A stretch of 64,000 bases of DNA. Source: Tenebrio molitor (lineage: Eukaryota > Arthropoda > Insecta > Coleoptera > Tenebrionidae). The translations under genes and the position numbers were made by a program. Below are positions 54,192 through 64,000 of this stretch, piece after piece. Every line of letters starts with the position of its first letter. Position 1 is the stretch's first letter. The notes beneath the pieces are model-generated. The model was given only the letters and a program-made list of their open reading frames with translations. It did not search any database and was not told the origin of the DNA. The stretch lies in assembly GCF_963966145.1 (NCBI RefSeq), contig NC_091051.1:21142001-21206000 (forward strand). The letters are read 5' to 3'.

Positions 54192-54680
54192 AAAAATGTT
54201 TATTTTAAAGGCTTCCTTATATCATATCCTTATAAACTTGTATCATAATATACTATTATTTATAATTTATAATAATAATCTATCTAATCTAATCTAATCT
54301 AATCTAAAAAATATATAAAATTCTCGTGTCACAGTTTTAGTTATCATACTCCTCCGAAACGGCTTGACCGATTTTGATGAAATTTTATATGTATATTCAG
54401 TAGGTCTGGAATAGGTTGTTATCTATTTTTTATACCCCTATGTGATAAGGGTGGTCCACCCAAAAAAAATTTTTTTTTATTTTTTGGAAAAAATTGTTAA
54501 TTTTAATTTTGTATGATGTGGCATTAAAAAATACATACAACCCTAAATTTTCACCCTTCTACCATCAACCCCTATTTTTTAATAGCGATATTACAACGTG
54601 ATCAAGAATGACTGAATCTGTTGGTAACAATGAAAATTTGAATACCTTTGGTACCACTGGAATCTAAACGCATTTCCGGT
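54192..54680 (+). mobile_element. Helitron-like 5' region with (TCTAA)n
   Basis: 54281-54306 has about five TCTAA repeats. The following ATATATAAAATTCTCGTGTC ... CTCCTCCGAAACGGCTTGAC block is, from memory, a widespread insect repeat start associated with Helitrons or related elements. It may be the 5' end of the right copy (54290-56984). Confidence 0.4.
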
Positions 54681-54759
54681 TGTCAACTTTGACAGAGTTT
54701 TGACACCAAGTGTGATCAATGGTGATCAACACGTATTATTCTTACCCATTTTTGCATTG

Positions 54760-55100
54760 TACAGGGTGCGACAACATAACTTCCTTTTTTGAAATATGCG
54801 CCATTCAGACTGTAATGGGGCGGGAGTGGTCTCATTCGGAAGCCGTGGTCCCGTGGTTTTAAAGATTTGTTCCCTATCTCTGTCAGCTGCCATCATGCGT
54901 TGTCAGGAGGGAGCACTATTTGAAAAAAGCGGAAATGCCACGTAAATGCGCACTGCCATAAAGTGGTACTAAATGCAGAGCGCACCGTGTGGAAAGATCC
55001 CAGCAGAGGCCCAGCAGTGTCACTAACGCTTGCGCGTAGTTTGAGAAGATTCATAAAGTGGTACCAGAGAGTGGCCGACTGATACCGCATCTAAAGCATT
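54760..55100 (+). pseudogene. Mariner-like transposon, 5' part
   Basis: TIR TACAGGGTGCGACAACATAA, then the gene start region (CATCATGCGTTGTCAGG) matching 50226-50085 in inverse. Interrupted by 55108-56138; the rest is at 56160-56540. Confidence 0.55.
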
Positions 55101-55107
55101 GACGATA

Positions 55108-56138
55108 TACAGGCTGTTTGATGAAAAACGCCTCAACCCATAACTTTGTTATTTATTACCCGATTTCAATGAACAAAAAAATCAAAGATATTGTTTTTCA
55201 AGCGCTACAAAACAGCCATAAAATGTTTTTTTTTGGCGTTATCTTCAATAGCTATAACGATAGTCAACTTTTTTTTTTAAATGGACACATGTAGTTTTTT
55301 AGGCTTGGTCTGGTAATGTTTTTTTTTTCTGGATCTAACGATGTATTGAAAGTTATCATTTGGTTCATAGCTAACTGAAAAAAAAAAAACATTTTTTTGT
55401 GGTTCAGCTTATTATAAAATTTTTAAGAGTGCCGTGAAAAACAATCGGAATACAAAGTACGATAAATGTCATCTAAACGTCAGCTTAGAAGTTTTCATCT
55501 GCTTTTTTAAACTTTTTTTATTTAAGTATAAAATAACATTGTCAGTCATGCAGGATAGCAGCCATTTGACTATTATTTTATGTTCGAGTGTAATAAAAAT
55601 CGTAATTAGTCAAAAACAAAAAGTTAATAGAAAAAATAAAAAAAAAAATTTGTTGCAGTCTAGGACTGGCTTATAATTAAAAAAAATATATTTTTTTAAA
55701 TTATTATTTATGTTTTCCAAGAAAATAATAATAAAACTCTTCAAGATTGCACCTGAAAGTTTTCAAACTCACACTTGACATTTGTTTTGTATTCCAATTG
55801 TTTTTCACGGCACACTTGAAAATTTCATAATAAAGTGAACCACAATTAAAAATTTTTTTTTTTTTTTTTCAGTCAGCTATGAACCAAACGATAATTTTTA
55901 ATCCATCGTTAGATTCAGAAAAAAAAACTTTACCAGACTGAGCCTAAAAAGCTACATGTGTCCATTAAAAAAAAAAAAGTTGACTATCGTAAGCTACTGA
56001 AAATAACGCAAAAAAAAAAATTATTTTATGGCTGCTTCGTAGCGCATGAAAAACCATATCTTCGGTTTTTTTGTTCATTGAAATCGGATAATAAATAAAA
56101 AAGTTATGGGTTGAGGCGTTTTTTATCAAACAGCTATA
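55108..56138. mobile_element. DNA element with about 330-bp inverted ends
   Basis: TACAGGCTGTTTGATGAAAA...CCTCAACCCATAACTT on the left, its inverse on the right. Homology runs inward past GTCAACTTTTTTTTT, ATGGACACATGTAG and CTAACGATG to ATTGTTTTTCACGGCA. The centre is about 350 bases with an unsupported 80-codon frame. Arms differ in A/T run lengths, as expected from slippage. Confidence 0.75.
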
Positions 56139-56159
56139 GGGCTATAGGGAATGCTCCCT

Positions 56160-56540
56160 CCTGTTAATACTACCTCCATGGTTGGAAGAGTGGAGATGGA
56201 GACCCTGCGTTTGCCGTCAAGGTCTACTTTTCAAACTGATATTCTGTGATCGCAACCCTTCCGAAATCGCTTCAATGTTGGGTCGTGTCCCGAACCAGAA
56301 ATCAATTGTTACATGGGTACATGGCTACGTTCAGACAAACCGGGAGTGCGACAAGACGAAGAACTGGAGTTTCACTTCAATAAGGGCCAATTTGTAGTAG
56401 AGAACTCGCTCGCTAGATTTGGCCCCTTGCGATTTTGTTTATGGGTTTTTTTGAAATCTCGGGTTTATATCAATCATCTAAGGACCCTACAAGACCTGAA
56501 AGCCAACATCCGTGCAGAAATTGCACATCACGTGACGTGA
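56160..56540 (+). pseudogene. Mariner-like transposase remnant, C-terminal part
   Basis: Frames include MGTWLRSDKPGVRQDEELEF and FLKSRVYINHLRTLQDLKAN followed by RAEIAHHV. The last is the standard C-terminal helix of this mariner-type family (WGFLKSKVYINxPRTLQDLK-like). Continues the fragment at 54760-55100. Confidence 0.6.
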
Positions 56541-56593
56541 ATACGAATGAATAATCTCCGTCGGAGGGCGTAGTGCTTAGCATTAATTTAAGG

Positions 56594-56830
56594 TACAGTT
56601 GGTTGCAAAAAAAACGGGAACTGTCAGAATAAAATTGACACATTTTTACAATTTTTTCATAGTGTGAAACCTTCTTACGAGAGATAGGTTAGAATTAGAG
56701 TCAAAATTCAGACATTTTTAGAAATTCTTTGATAGGTATTGTCGAGTAGACAATTAATTGACAAATGGACAAAACCAAATTTACATTAGAAAAATTTTCG
56801 TTTCCCGTTTTTTTTTTGCAACCAAATGTA
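56594..56830. mobile_element. MITE TACAGTTGGTTGCAAAAAAA
   Basis: Ends TACAGTTGGTTGCAAAAAAA and the inverse of TTTTTTTGCAACCAAATGTA, TA sites, 237 bp. Confidence 0.8.
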
Positions 56831-57512
56831 CTAAATTTGTTTGTGTATGCATTAAATCATTAAATTTCAATTCATTTTAATTATTGATTTTATCTTAATA
56901 AAAAAACTTAATTTAATTCACCTAATAAGTTAACACAACATTTATTGATTCTGAGGCGGTACGAAGTTCGCCGGGTCAGCTAGTAATAAAATAAAATTTT
57001 ATTTTGTTATAGTAATAATCCACATCATATTCAAATTAGCCCTGAAATTTTAATAAGAAATATTAATAGTTCACATAATTGTAAATCCCCTGGAGGTGAC
57101 CAAATTCAAGACTTTTGGTTAAAAAAATTTACTTGTATTCATAAATGGTTACTTGCTCACTTTAACGGATTTATTAGGGAACCTAACACATTTTCAGAGT
57201 TTTTGGCCCATGGTATAACATATCTGAAACAAAAAGATTCCGATACTAAAAATCCATCAAAACATGTCTGCCTACAATTTATAAAATTATGACATCTTGC
57301 ATTAAAGTAATAATTTACGACCATTGTCAAAAATTAAATATACTTAATGAAGAACAAAAAGGTTGTATTAAGGAGTCTTTCGGTTGTAAAGAACAACTCA
57401 TAATAGATACGGTAATAATGGAACAAGCTCGAAAAAATAATAGAAATATTTATACCGCATTGATAGACTACAAAAAAGCCTATGATTCAGTACCACATTC
57501 ATGGTTACTTAA

Positions 57513-58253
57513 TAGTAATTAACGATATAAGTCCGGGAACTCGTAGTTTACAGTACGAGTTAGACGTTTAAGGACGAGGCGACGAAGGAGCCGAGTCTTG
57601 AAACTCGAAACGAGTACTGTAAAAAGAGTAAAAAGAGAGTATTTTATTTCATCCTGCCTCAAATTTCGTTTGAAAGAAACATTAAAATTAATTTCAAAAT
57701 AATTCAACAAAAGCTCCAAATCTAGTCACATTTTTGGAACATGATTAGCAACGGCTGTTTGGCAATTGTTTATTTTGTTGAAATCATTTTGTGCGTCAAA
57801 ATGACTTCTAAATCAAATCCTCCAGAAATTGTAAGAAAATCTGCAGAAGCCTGTGCTGAATTAATACCTAGCAAGTCTGGTGAAAGGTATCAAAAACAAT
57901 TCAGCCATTTTTGTAAATGGAAATCAGAAAATAATGTGAAGAAAATTACGGAAGAGGTTATGCTGGCTGGCCTATTTTTTTAGATTTGGTTTAAATGGTT
58001 GTATTATTTTATTTGTGAACTAACGTTTTTAGTCTGAGAAAGTAAGTGCATCTTCTTTGTGGCCGAAATAGTTAAATTGTTAATTTGCATTTAGATGTAG
58101 TTTTGAATAAAACATTTCTTAAACCTGAATAATTGTTATTGCGATTGTTACTTTTGTGTTTCCAATAGCAACACTTAACCGGCGTCCGGCCGTTTTTTGC
58201 GTTTTCCCGGATTCAAACTGATGACGTAAAGTATTGAAATTTGACACAGGATG
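57513..58253 (+). mobile_element. Palindrome-capped element i with recombinase fragment
   Basis: Tip A|TAGTAATTAACG; cap 57513-57649 with arms TTTACAGTACGAGTT, GACGAGGC around GACGAAGGAGCC. Then TTTTATTTCATCCTG; the inverse end CAGGATG|AAATAAAA is at 58253. A recombinase start codon lies 152 bases inside the cap. Inserted into an RT gene right after PHSWLL. Confidence 0.65.
57801..57983 (+). pseudogene. Tyrosine recombinase N-terminus, truncated
   Basis: MTSKSNPPEIVRKSAEACAE...IPSKSGERYQKQFSHFCKWK...EEVMLAGLFF, then a stop. It aligns with the h recombinase (Y-x3-F-x2-W/F helix, then the V-LAYF-like helix). The frame is open upstream to 57741, but the Met at 57801 matches h and g. The catalytic domain is deleted. 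Confidence 0.6.
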
Positions 58254-58656
58254 AAATAAAATTTTTAAAGTTTTAAAATTAATTTGGATTTGATTAACTT
58301 TTTATCCCATGTTATGACATTTTGGAGAACTACTTTAAATTTATTTATCAAAAACAATACTAAATTAAAATCCAAGCCTATTCAAATTAAACGGGGAATT
58401 TATCAAGGAGATTCTTTGAGTCCTTTATGGTTTTGTCTATTAATGTCCATTAATCCATTGACAAATCTATTAAATAGCACTGGATACGGTTTTAATATTA
58501 GACTTTGTAACAAGTGTAACAAGTTGAATGGGTTTATTGAAAAAACTAATACACTTGATAATTTGTTGGTATTTTGGATTATAAAACTGCCACGGGTAGT
58601 CTCTTGGAAAGCCCAGACGAAAGAGAGCGCAACCAAGATAGCGATCTCCGAGCAGG

Positions 58657-58911
58657 TAAGGTTCTCGATGATAAATAAGGTAGCGACAACTCATTGTTCG
58701 TTTTTGAGACGCCAAATTAAAAGAGAGGACATATCGACAAATGCCGTGAGCGTGACAAAGACAGAGTTATACACAATTTTACGGGATGTTTGTATCGTGT
58801 CACGGGATGTTTGTATCGTGTCGAACAGATTAACTTGCATAGACGCCAAATTAAGTGAGATGGAAATATTGGCGCAACCGTTGTCGTTACCTTTTATAAT
58901 CGAGAACCTTA
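58657..58911. mobile_element. hAT-type MITE TAAGGTTCTCGAT, copy 2
   Basis: Ends TAAGGTTCTCGATGATAAAT and the inverse of ATAATCGAGAACCTTA; exact 8-bp duplication CGAGCAGG (58649-58656, 58912-58919). 255 bp; 90 bases longer than the inverse copy at 51512-51676. Confidence 0.8.
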
Positions 58912-59108
58912 CGAGCAGGCGGTGGGGAATGTGTCGTCGGACAGCGTCCCCTATGGGCCGTTTTGTTACAACTTAATAATACCACACTATCCAAATTAAA
59001 TCACCTTCTTTATATGGATGACATAAAACTTTATGCATCTAAAAAGAATCAAATTTTATCACATATTATATCCCAAGTGCAAAATTTTTATCGGAAAATT
59101 TTTTGCTA

Positions 59109-61171
59109 ATGAACGAAAACATCCATAAATGACGTCAGAAGACGTTTCACTCACGTTTTAAAATGGCCCACGCGTGCCAAAAAAGGCCCAATTTACACAC
59201 AAACTTGTCAAATAAACTACTATTTGTACTTAATACTTAATAATGTCTTATGATTTAATGTTTTCTTTTGCTAATTAACAGAATGAAAAATGCATTTTTC
59301 GTATATTATGTATTCTTTACAGCATGAAAATTTCTGCGAATATGGACTTTGTATTTTAAAGGTTAGTGAATGTAAAAACTTTAATTCGATATTGGGCCTC
59401 CTTCAAGTTCAAGACCTAGTTACGCCACTGGACATTAAAGAAACGATTCACTCATATGATACTGTAGTGACGATATTGTGTGTATTGGAATTTCTTTTTA
59501 ATTTTAACTGCAAATAGTGGTTTGGCAAATATTATTTCTTCCCAGAAAAATGAATTTTTTCTTATTTGTTTAATTGTTAATCGTTAACTGAAAATCTGTA
59601 GTTTACATTTGTTGTGCTTACTAATCTGCGCAAATATGTAAGTCAACATTACAGTCACTTGTTTGTTTTACTCGTTGCATTTTATAATTGTTTAAACATA
59701 AAGTTTTTTTTTTTTTAATTACTAATTGTTGCTAGTCAATTTATCACTAAATATGTCAAATGTCAGTCTGTCAATGCTCGAATTTCAAATTCAGACTTTT
59801 ATTAAAAAAATGGAAATTCCTTCACATATCAGACAGAAGTTGAAGACAAGATGTTAGCACTTTCTGGAAACTCACATGGCTCTTGTAGTCATACCATGTC
59901 TTTTCAGTCCAAGAAGGTCTTCACCTTTATTAGCTAACAATAGTAACAATACATCTGAACTTCGAGGAAACGAATTACTCCTACTCAGAAATCAGAGCTG
60001 AACGCACCCCACATTCCAAGTTTGCCTTAGAAACGCGATACAAAAATCTACATTATGGCAACAGGATCTGAAGGGTAAGACATATCGCATTGCGCCTATT
60101 CTAGATATGAATGTCTTGTAATAAATATTCAATCGCGCAAAAAATCTCATAAGCATCACGAACGTTAAGGACAATGTACCGATCGAAGACAATTGTTTGG
60201 AGGAGGAGCGCAGCAACGTTCTTTATGTCCCGGATAGGTGAAACGACTCTTGTAAAAGATAAAAAATTCTCGGTTTAAATTTTCATTTTCTGGGGTTCAG
60301 CCCTGCTTGGTTAAATACTAATTGCTAACATAATTTTAGTTTTAAAAAATCAAGTATGCCTTGGAAATTTTGAAAAAGTCGTTTCACCTATCCGGGGAAA
60401 CACTATAAACTATTGTAATTATTTTTGAATTTTCATTTCATAAATTGTTCAAACTATTTTCAGTGCAGTGAATCATTTAACGTTTGTAAATAATATTTTG
60501 ACACTCGGTCATGGCCTTCTGGGCAAGAAATAATCTAATAAATTGAATGTACTTTTTAAATTTATTCTGGAATTATTTTATTCTCTAGTATAAAATAAAC
60601 TGAAATATTACCTACTCTAATATTCTGTCAAATTTTACTTTAAAATTCCTGCTAAAAAGCTTAATAACACGATCCAAAGTTTTTATCATGTAAATCCCTA
60701 TAGCCAGCGTTAAAAAAAAGACACCGTAGATGGTCTAAATACATTTATGATGACCCTGTATAATATCTATTGCAGTTATTCTAACAACTATACATTACAT
60801 GACATACCTACCTACTTGAAATTAATAAAAATACTACAGAACTTTTGATATGTAATATGCAAGAACATAATTCCAAATAATAAAATAACGTTAAACAACA
60901 AATTACGAAACTCAATACCTAACTACACACTTTATACCTATAAGAAAACTAACTACACTGAAAAACTACAATCCATATGAATGTAATAATTTTATAATAA
61001 TATGTATTCCTTCTTCTTCCATTTATTGTCAACTTTCTGCAGCTATTGTGTGGCCGTAAAAGGGTGCATATATCTTCTGAAAACAGTAAGCTGAATTACA
61101 ATTAAAAAATAAACAATTATAAAAAGCAAATTAGGGCGCCCGGCTTTTTGATAAAAACAATTAGCAGAAAA
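59109..61171. other. No recognised gene
   Basis: Mostly unique AT-rich DNA. 59780-60240 is GC-richer with short frames on both strands (for example 59992-60216 minus) that I cannot match to a family. Confidence 0.4.
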
Positions 61172-61578
61172 TAGTATATTATACACCAAGGTGAAGAAGT
61201 CCATGATTATAGCCAGAGCGCCAAGATTAGAGCCCGAGGCGTGCCGAGGGTTCTAAGGCGCGAAGACTATAAGGGACCTCTTCACCCTGGTTTATATACT
61301 ATTTTTTTCACTACTAGATACGTTAAAACCCTTTCTGATAATAATTATTAATCAAATTATTTTGTCTGATGCGACGATCCGAGTTCTCATTTTTCAACGG
61401 TTGCTGTGAAAATCGTCTACGTTAACCAATGAAATCAACGAAAATCTTTCGTTGCTAAGTGACGGATGTTCATTATTGACCTTGGTTAATAATGAAAATT
61501 ATTATTAACCTAGGGAGAGAAATTCTACTTCTGGGTCGGTTCGAGAGTCAATAATGACGCCTTTTGAGACTAGTAGTG
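61172..61578 (+). mobile_element. Palindrome-capped element e
   Basis: AAAA|TAGTATATTATACACC; cap 61172-61308 with arms AAGGTGAAGA, GATTATAG and GCGCC around GGCGTGCC. Then TTTTTTCACTACTAG; inverse far end CTAGTAGTG|AAAAAA at 61578. Inside is a perfect 27-base palindrome (GGTTAATAATG...ATTATTAACC, about 61474-61500) and TCATTATTGACC / GTCAATAATGA around it. Confidence 0.65.
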
Positions 61579-61648
61579 AAAAAAGATTATTATTTGTTTC
61601 CTAACTTGCATATTTCACTTTAGCAATACAAATGTAGTATCATTAGTA

Positions 61649-61852
61649 TAGGGTCATTATAAATGATTGTCCCATTGCAGTTGGCGTTGAAAACTCACAC
61701 AAATTGTGGATGTGCCGCCAGCGACGAAACGTTACACCTATCGGCGATACTAGTCTCACTCATGTTATGACTATGAGGCTTCTGCACATTCAACTACGTC
61801 ACCAACGCCTACTGCGATGGGACAATCATTTATAATGATTAATGACCCTGTA
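61649..61852. mobile_element. MITE TAGGGTCATTATAAATGATT
   Basis: TIRs about 40 bases (GGGTCATTATAAATGATTGT, CCCATTGCAGTTGGCGTTG and inverse) at TA sites. 204 bp. Confidence 0.75.
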
Positions 61853-62332
61853 CAAATTCATTGTAAGAAGGTTTATTTTAAAACTTATAACTAAGTATAC
61901 AGGGTGTCTCAGCTAAGACTTTCGAGCCTAATATCTCGGTTATTTGTCAACGGATTTTTATGAAATTTAAAATGCAGATATTTTAGACCAGGAAGGTTCA
62001 ATTAGTAATAATAAAATTACCTCAAGTTAAAAAATGAATTATTATTAGATTGTTAAACATTAAAAAATAGGGGTCTACACAAACAATTAAGTAAATCACT
62101 TGTCTGATTCAACGAAAAGATTAGATTTTGTCGTTAAAAATTTAATGTAAAATTTGAAGGTATTTGAGCAGTTACCTTTTGAAACAATTGATGATTATGA
62201 TTAATTGCCAAGCAACATTTTGTACACCCTTTAAAGTCTGTCAAAATTGGGCGCGCTTTATTAGAAACGTCAAATTGTGAAAATTTATTGAAAATACTCT
62301 AAAAATAGACTACAGCGGCAGAAATTTCAATA

Positions 62333-62483
62333 TTGTTGAAAAAGCAAAAAAATCTTGCCTATGGAAAGTGTCGTAAGAACTTCAATGACACAGTTCGTTT
62401 TCTCGTGGAACATTATCCAAATGTAGGCTTTACAAAATGTAAGGTTAAGAGAGTCGTCGATTTATTTGAAGACACAGGAAGCG
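62333..62483 (+). pseudogene. Mariner-type transposase HTH remnant
   Basis: NLAYGKCRKNFNDTVRFLVE then YPNVGFTKCKVKRVVDLFED and TGSV: first HTH of the YGxC mariner-related family. Cut off by a MITE directly after TGSV. The upstream frame (FNIVEKAK) is offset by a frameshift. Confidence 0.6.
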
Positions 62484-62734
62484 TACTATTCCGGACACGG
62501 AATCTTGGCCACAACTGACATTTAACTGACGAATATGTGTGAACTGGCCTTTATTGAATATAACCCAACTTTTGACTCGATAATGCCATTTCCCTGCTTT
62601 TTTGATGTCACAAGAAAAACTTCAAAGTGACTTTTAATAATTGTCATGTGTTAATGACACTAATGGTTGGTTTACATCATTTTTTTTAGAAATGTCTAAA
62701 AAATGTTGGCCAAGATTCCATGTCCGGAATAGTA
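62484..62734. mobile_element. MITE TACTATTCCGGACACGGAAT, copy 2
   Basis: Inverse copy of 48031-48282, 251 bp, TA target, inserted in a transposase remnant. Confidence 0.85.
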
Positions 62735-63108
62735 CCTTGCTAAAATTACCCGATCGTGTTTTAGTCCTTTATGGAAGAATTAAAGCATCCACTATAATAA
62801 ATTCGTCCAAATGTTGTCTTTAACTTTGTAAGTGTTTGTAAGGTTAGCAAGATAAACGTCAAATATGTCACATGCACTTCTGCGTAAAGGGATGACCAAA
62901 GTTCTGCAAAATTGCGCGTTTGTTTCATACGCGTCTACGTTTTTGCATTTGCAGCCACGTTTAACACAGTTTTTTGCTTTTTTCTTGCAAACCAGACGTC
63001 TTTGAAGGACGAGTTTTTCCCTACAGCATTTTTTTATTGATGATCAATTTTTTATGTAAATCTTAATTGATTCAACATTTTAAAAAGGCATGTAAAAATT
63101 ACGTTTTT

Positions 63109-63469
63109 CTACAACCGTCAAAAAAACGTGACATTTATGCATCGTTATCAAATCGCAAAGTACCTATGTCATTTTTGATAGTGAAAAAATATTTGTCAAA
63201 AAGTTTCCTTGGGTGCTAAAATAGTCATCCAAGGAAACTTTTTCACAAATATTTTAGCATCCAAAGAAAATTTTACAAAAATTTAAAAAATCAAAAATTC
63301 TCAAATGCGGTTGTAGAAAAAATAGTGTTTGTATTTCGTGCACAAGATGATTGTTTTGTTGGCGCATTCGAATGAGTTTGAAGTCTCGACCTAACGGTCT
63401 CGACCAAAAACTCATTCTCATGCCCCAACAAAAAACAATTATTTTGCGCACTTAATACAAAAATAACTA
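63109..63469 (-). mobile_element. Palindrome-capped element k
   Basis: On minus: TTTT-flank|TAGTTATTTTTGTATTAAG; cap 63313-63469 (arms AATGATTGTTTTGTTGG-like, ATGAGTTT, GTCTCGACC) around TAACGG. Inner end TTTTTTCTACAACCG and far end GGTTGTAG|AAAAA at 63109. Body palindromes: CCAAGGAAACTTTTT and inverse (63200-63245). Same subfamily as k2. Confidence 0.65.
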
Positions 63470-63585
63470 TTTTTTAATAGGATTTTATTCTTCGTCGTCT
63501 AAAATATCTGCATTTTAAATTTTATAAAAATCCGTTAGAAAATAACAGTTATTTGGCTCGAAAGTCTTAGCTGAGACACCCTGTA

Positions 63586-64000
63586 GAAGTAGATAAGGAA
63601 TTAAGGATACTTATATTATGTAGGTACCTATCATGTCTCCGCAACTTTTCAACATACATATAGGTATGGATAATATACCGGGACATTTTTTTAATACTGA
63701 ACTTAGTCCACACTTATTCCCTATGTTCAGTTTTAAAAAACACAGGTCAATGCATGACTGTAATCAAGTAACCAAGGTAATGAAAATAACTACCGACTTG
63801 ACAGTTTAAAAAAATGGTCAAGTTGTTTGAAGAAAAAATACACATAATGCGTGACATTGCAACACATGATAGACCAATTCCATCAATCGAAACAATTTTT
63901 AACATTATTTGAAAATGTAATCTTGAATGACATTTCTAGGCGACATTTCGACCATTTTTGCAGGTTCGTGTATAATTGGTTGCATAGCAACTCATAATGC
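63586..64000. other. No recognised gene
   Basis: Unique AT-rich sequence to the window end. Confidence 0.4.

Larger units (their letters stand above)
54681..56984 (+). mobile_element. Helitron-like element, right copy
   Basis: Inverse of 48910-50330: shared GTGATCAATGGTGATCA, mariner TIR, CTAAGCACTACGCCCTC, and the 3' end CGAAGTTCGCC then GGGTCAGCTAGT at 56984. Together the two copies form 8-kb-spaced inverted repeats. Contains a mariner remnant, a long-TIR element and a MITE. Confidence 0.5.
57010..59108 (+). pseudogene. Non-LTR reverse transcriptase split by two insertions
   Basis: Three pieces in order: 57010-57510 (CKSPGGDQIQDFWLKKF, HGITYLKQ, LNEEQKGCIKESFGCKEQLI, ALIDYKKAYDSVPHSWLL), 58275-58560 (INFLSHVMTFWRTTLNLF, IQIKRGIYQGDSLSPLWFCL) and 58985-59108 (LLYMDDIKLYASKKNQI). 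Together these are RT blocks through the YMDD active site. Element i (57513-58253) and an hAT MITE with flanking DNA (58560-58985) separate them. Family resembles R2/R4-type RTs that pair with restriction-like endonucleases, perhaps the same as 10800-11490. Confidence 0.7.
61898..63585 (+). mobile_element. Mariner-like element with nested insertions
   Basis: TACAGGGTGTCTCAGCTAAG at both ends (right inverse), followed by ACTTTCGAGC and an AACGGATTTTTAT block. Contains the transposase start, a MITE (62484-62734) and capped element k (63109-63469). The catalytic region is gone. Confidence 0.7.

Noticed and set aside
54281..54306. Pentamer repeat considered as telomeric
   Set aside because: The unit is TCTAA/TTAGA, not the insect TTAGG, and it has only about five copies inside a transposon.
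59992..60216. 74-codon minus frame
   Set aside because: Cys/Arg-rich but matches no family I know and has no paired exons.
1..64000. tRNA, rRNA or other structural RNA genes
   Set aside because: I looked for tRNA box A/B pairs and rRNA-like conserved blocks and saw none that were convincing; a covariance-model scan would settle this.

Overview
The window reads as repeat-dense intergenic DNA from an insect-like animal genome. It is AT-rich, has GT/AG introns, and carries abundant mariner-type MITEs with TA target duplications, hAT elements with 8-bp duplications, MULEs, non-LTR retrotransposons and Helitron-like ends. A beetle is my guess, but no diagnostic host gene proves it. I see no complete host gene. 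The best host-derived candidate is one short AAA-ATPase exon (Walker A, about 45.54-45.63 kb), plus a few low-confidence orphan exons.

Layout. 0-5.7 kb: MITEs and a foldback element. 5.75-9.9 kb: a nest with an intact MULE transposase (6406-7833, minus). 10-16.4 kb: the tail of a restriction-like-endonuclease non-LTR element, then a second MULE (13798-15554, plus, one frameshift) inside a mariner-like element. 16.6-23 kb: MITEs and an 803-bp hAT element. 23.2-25.7 kb: a retroelement endonuclease ORF split by a tyrosine-recombinase (YR) transposon. 26.6-29.1 kb: nested mariner and MITE copies. 29.3-35.3 kb: a mariner-like element holding a nearly complete non-LTR retrotransposon (ORF1 and ORF2, minus). 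36.6-43.2 kb: MITEs within MITEs. 43.8-48.9 kb: an array of palindromic elements and a 1.7-kb hAT. 48.9-57 kb: two inverted Helitron-like repeats enclosing three hAT-type elements. 57-59.1 kb: a reverse transcriptase split by two insertions. 61.2-63.6 kb: more MITEs in a mariner-like element.

The most interesting content is a family of about 18 elements that I call palindrome-capped elements (PCEs). Each starts at an A-rich site with TAG(T/A)TAT-like bases, then has a 90-200 bp near-perfect palindrome ending in a T-run, then a 10-19 bp repeat whose inverse copy sits at the far end just before an A-run. The palindrome sequence differs between copies, but the two arms of each copy match. In several copies a motif of the cap recurs near the far end. 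Three members carry, 145-165 bp inside the cap, the start of a tyrosine-recombinase ORF like that of insect Cryptons. The best one (23796-25216) has an intron, the first catalytic Arg and the nucleophile Tyr region, but has lost the middle of the catalytic domain. Elements j-l-n (43846-45099) and b-c (9268-9777) lie head to tail, sharing boundaries, as expected of repeated site-specific integration. All coordinates and alignments were made by eye, so edges may be off by a few bases.
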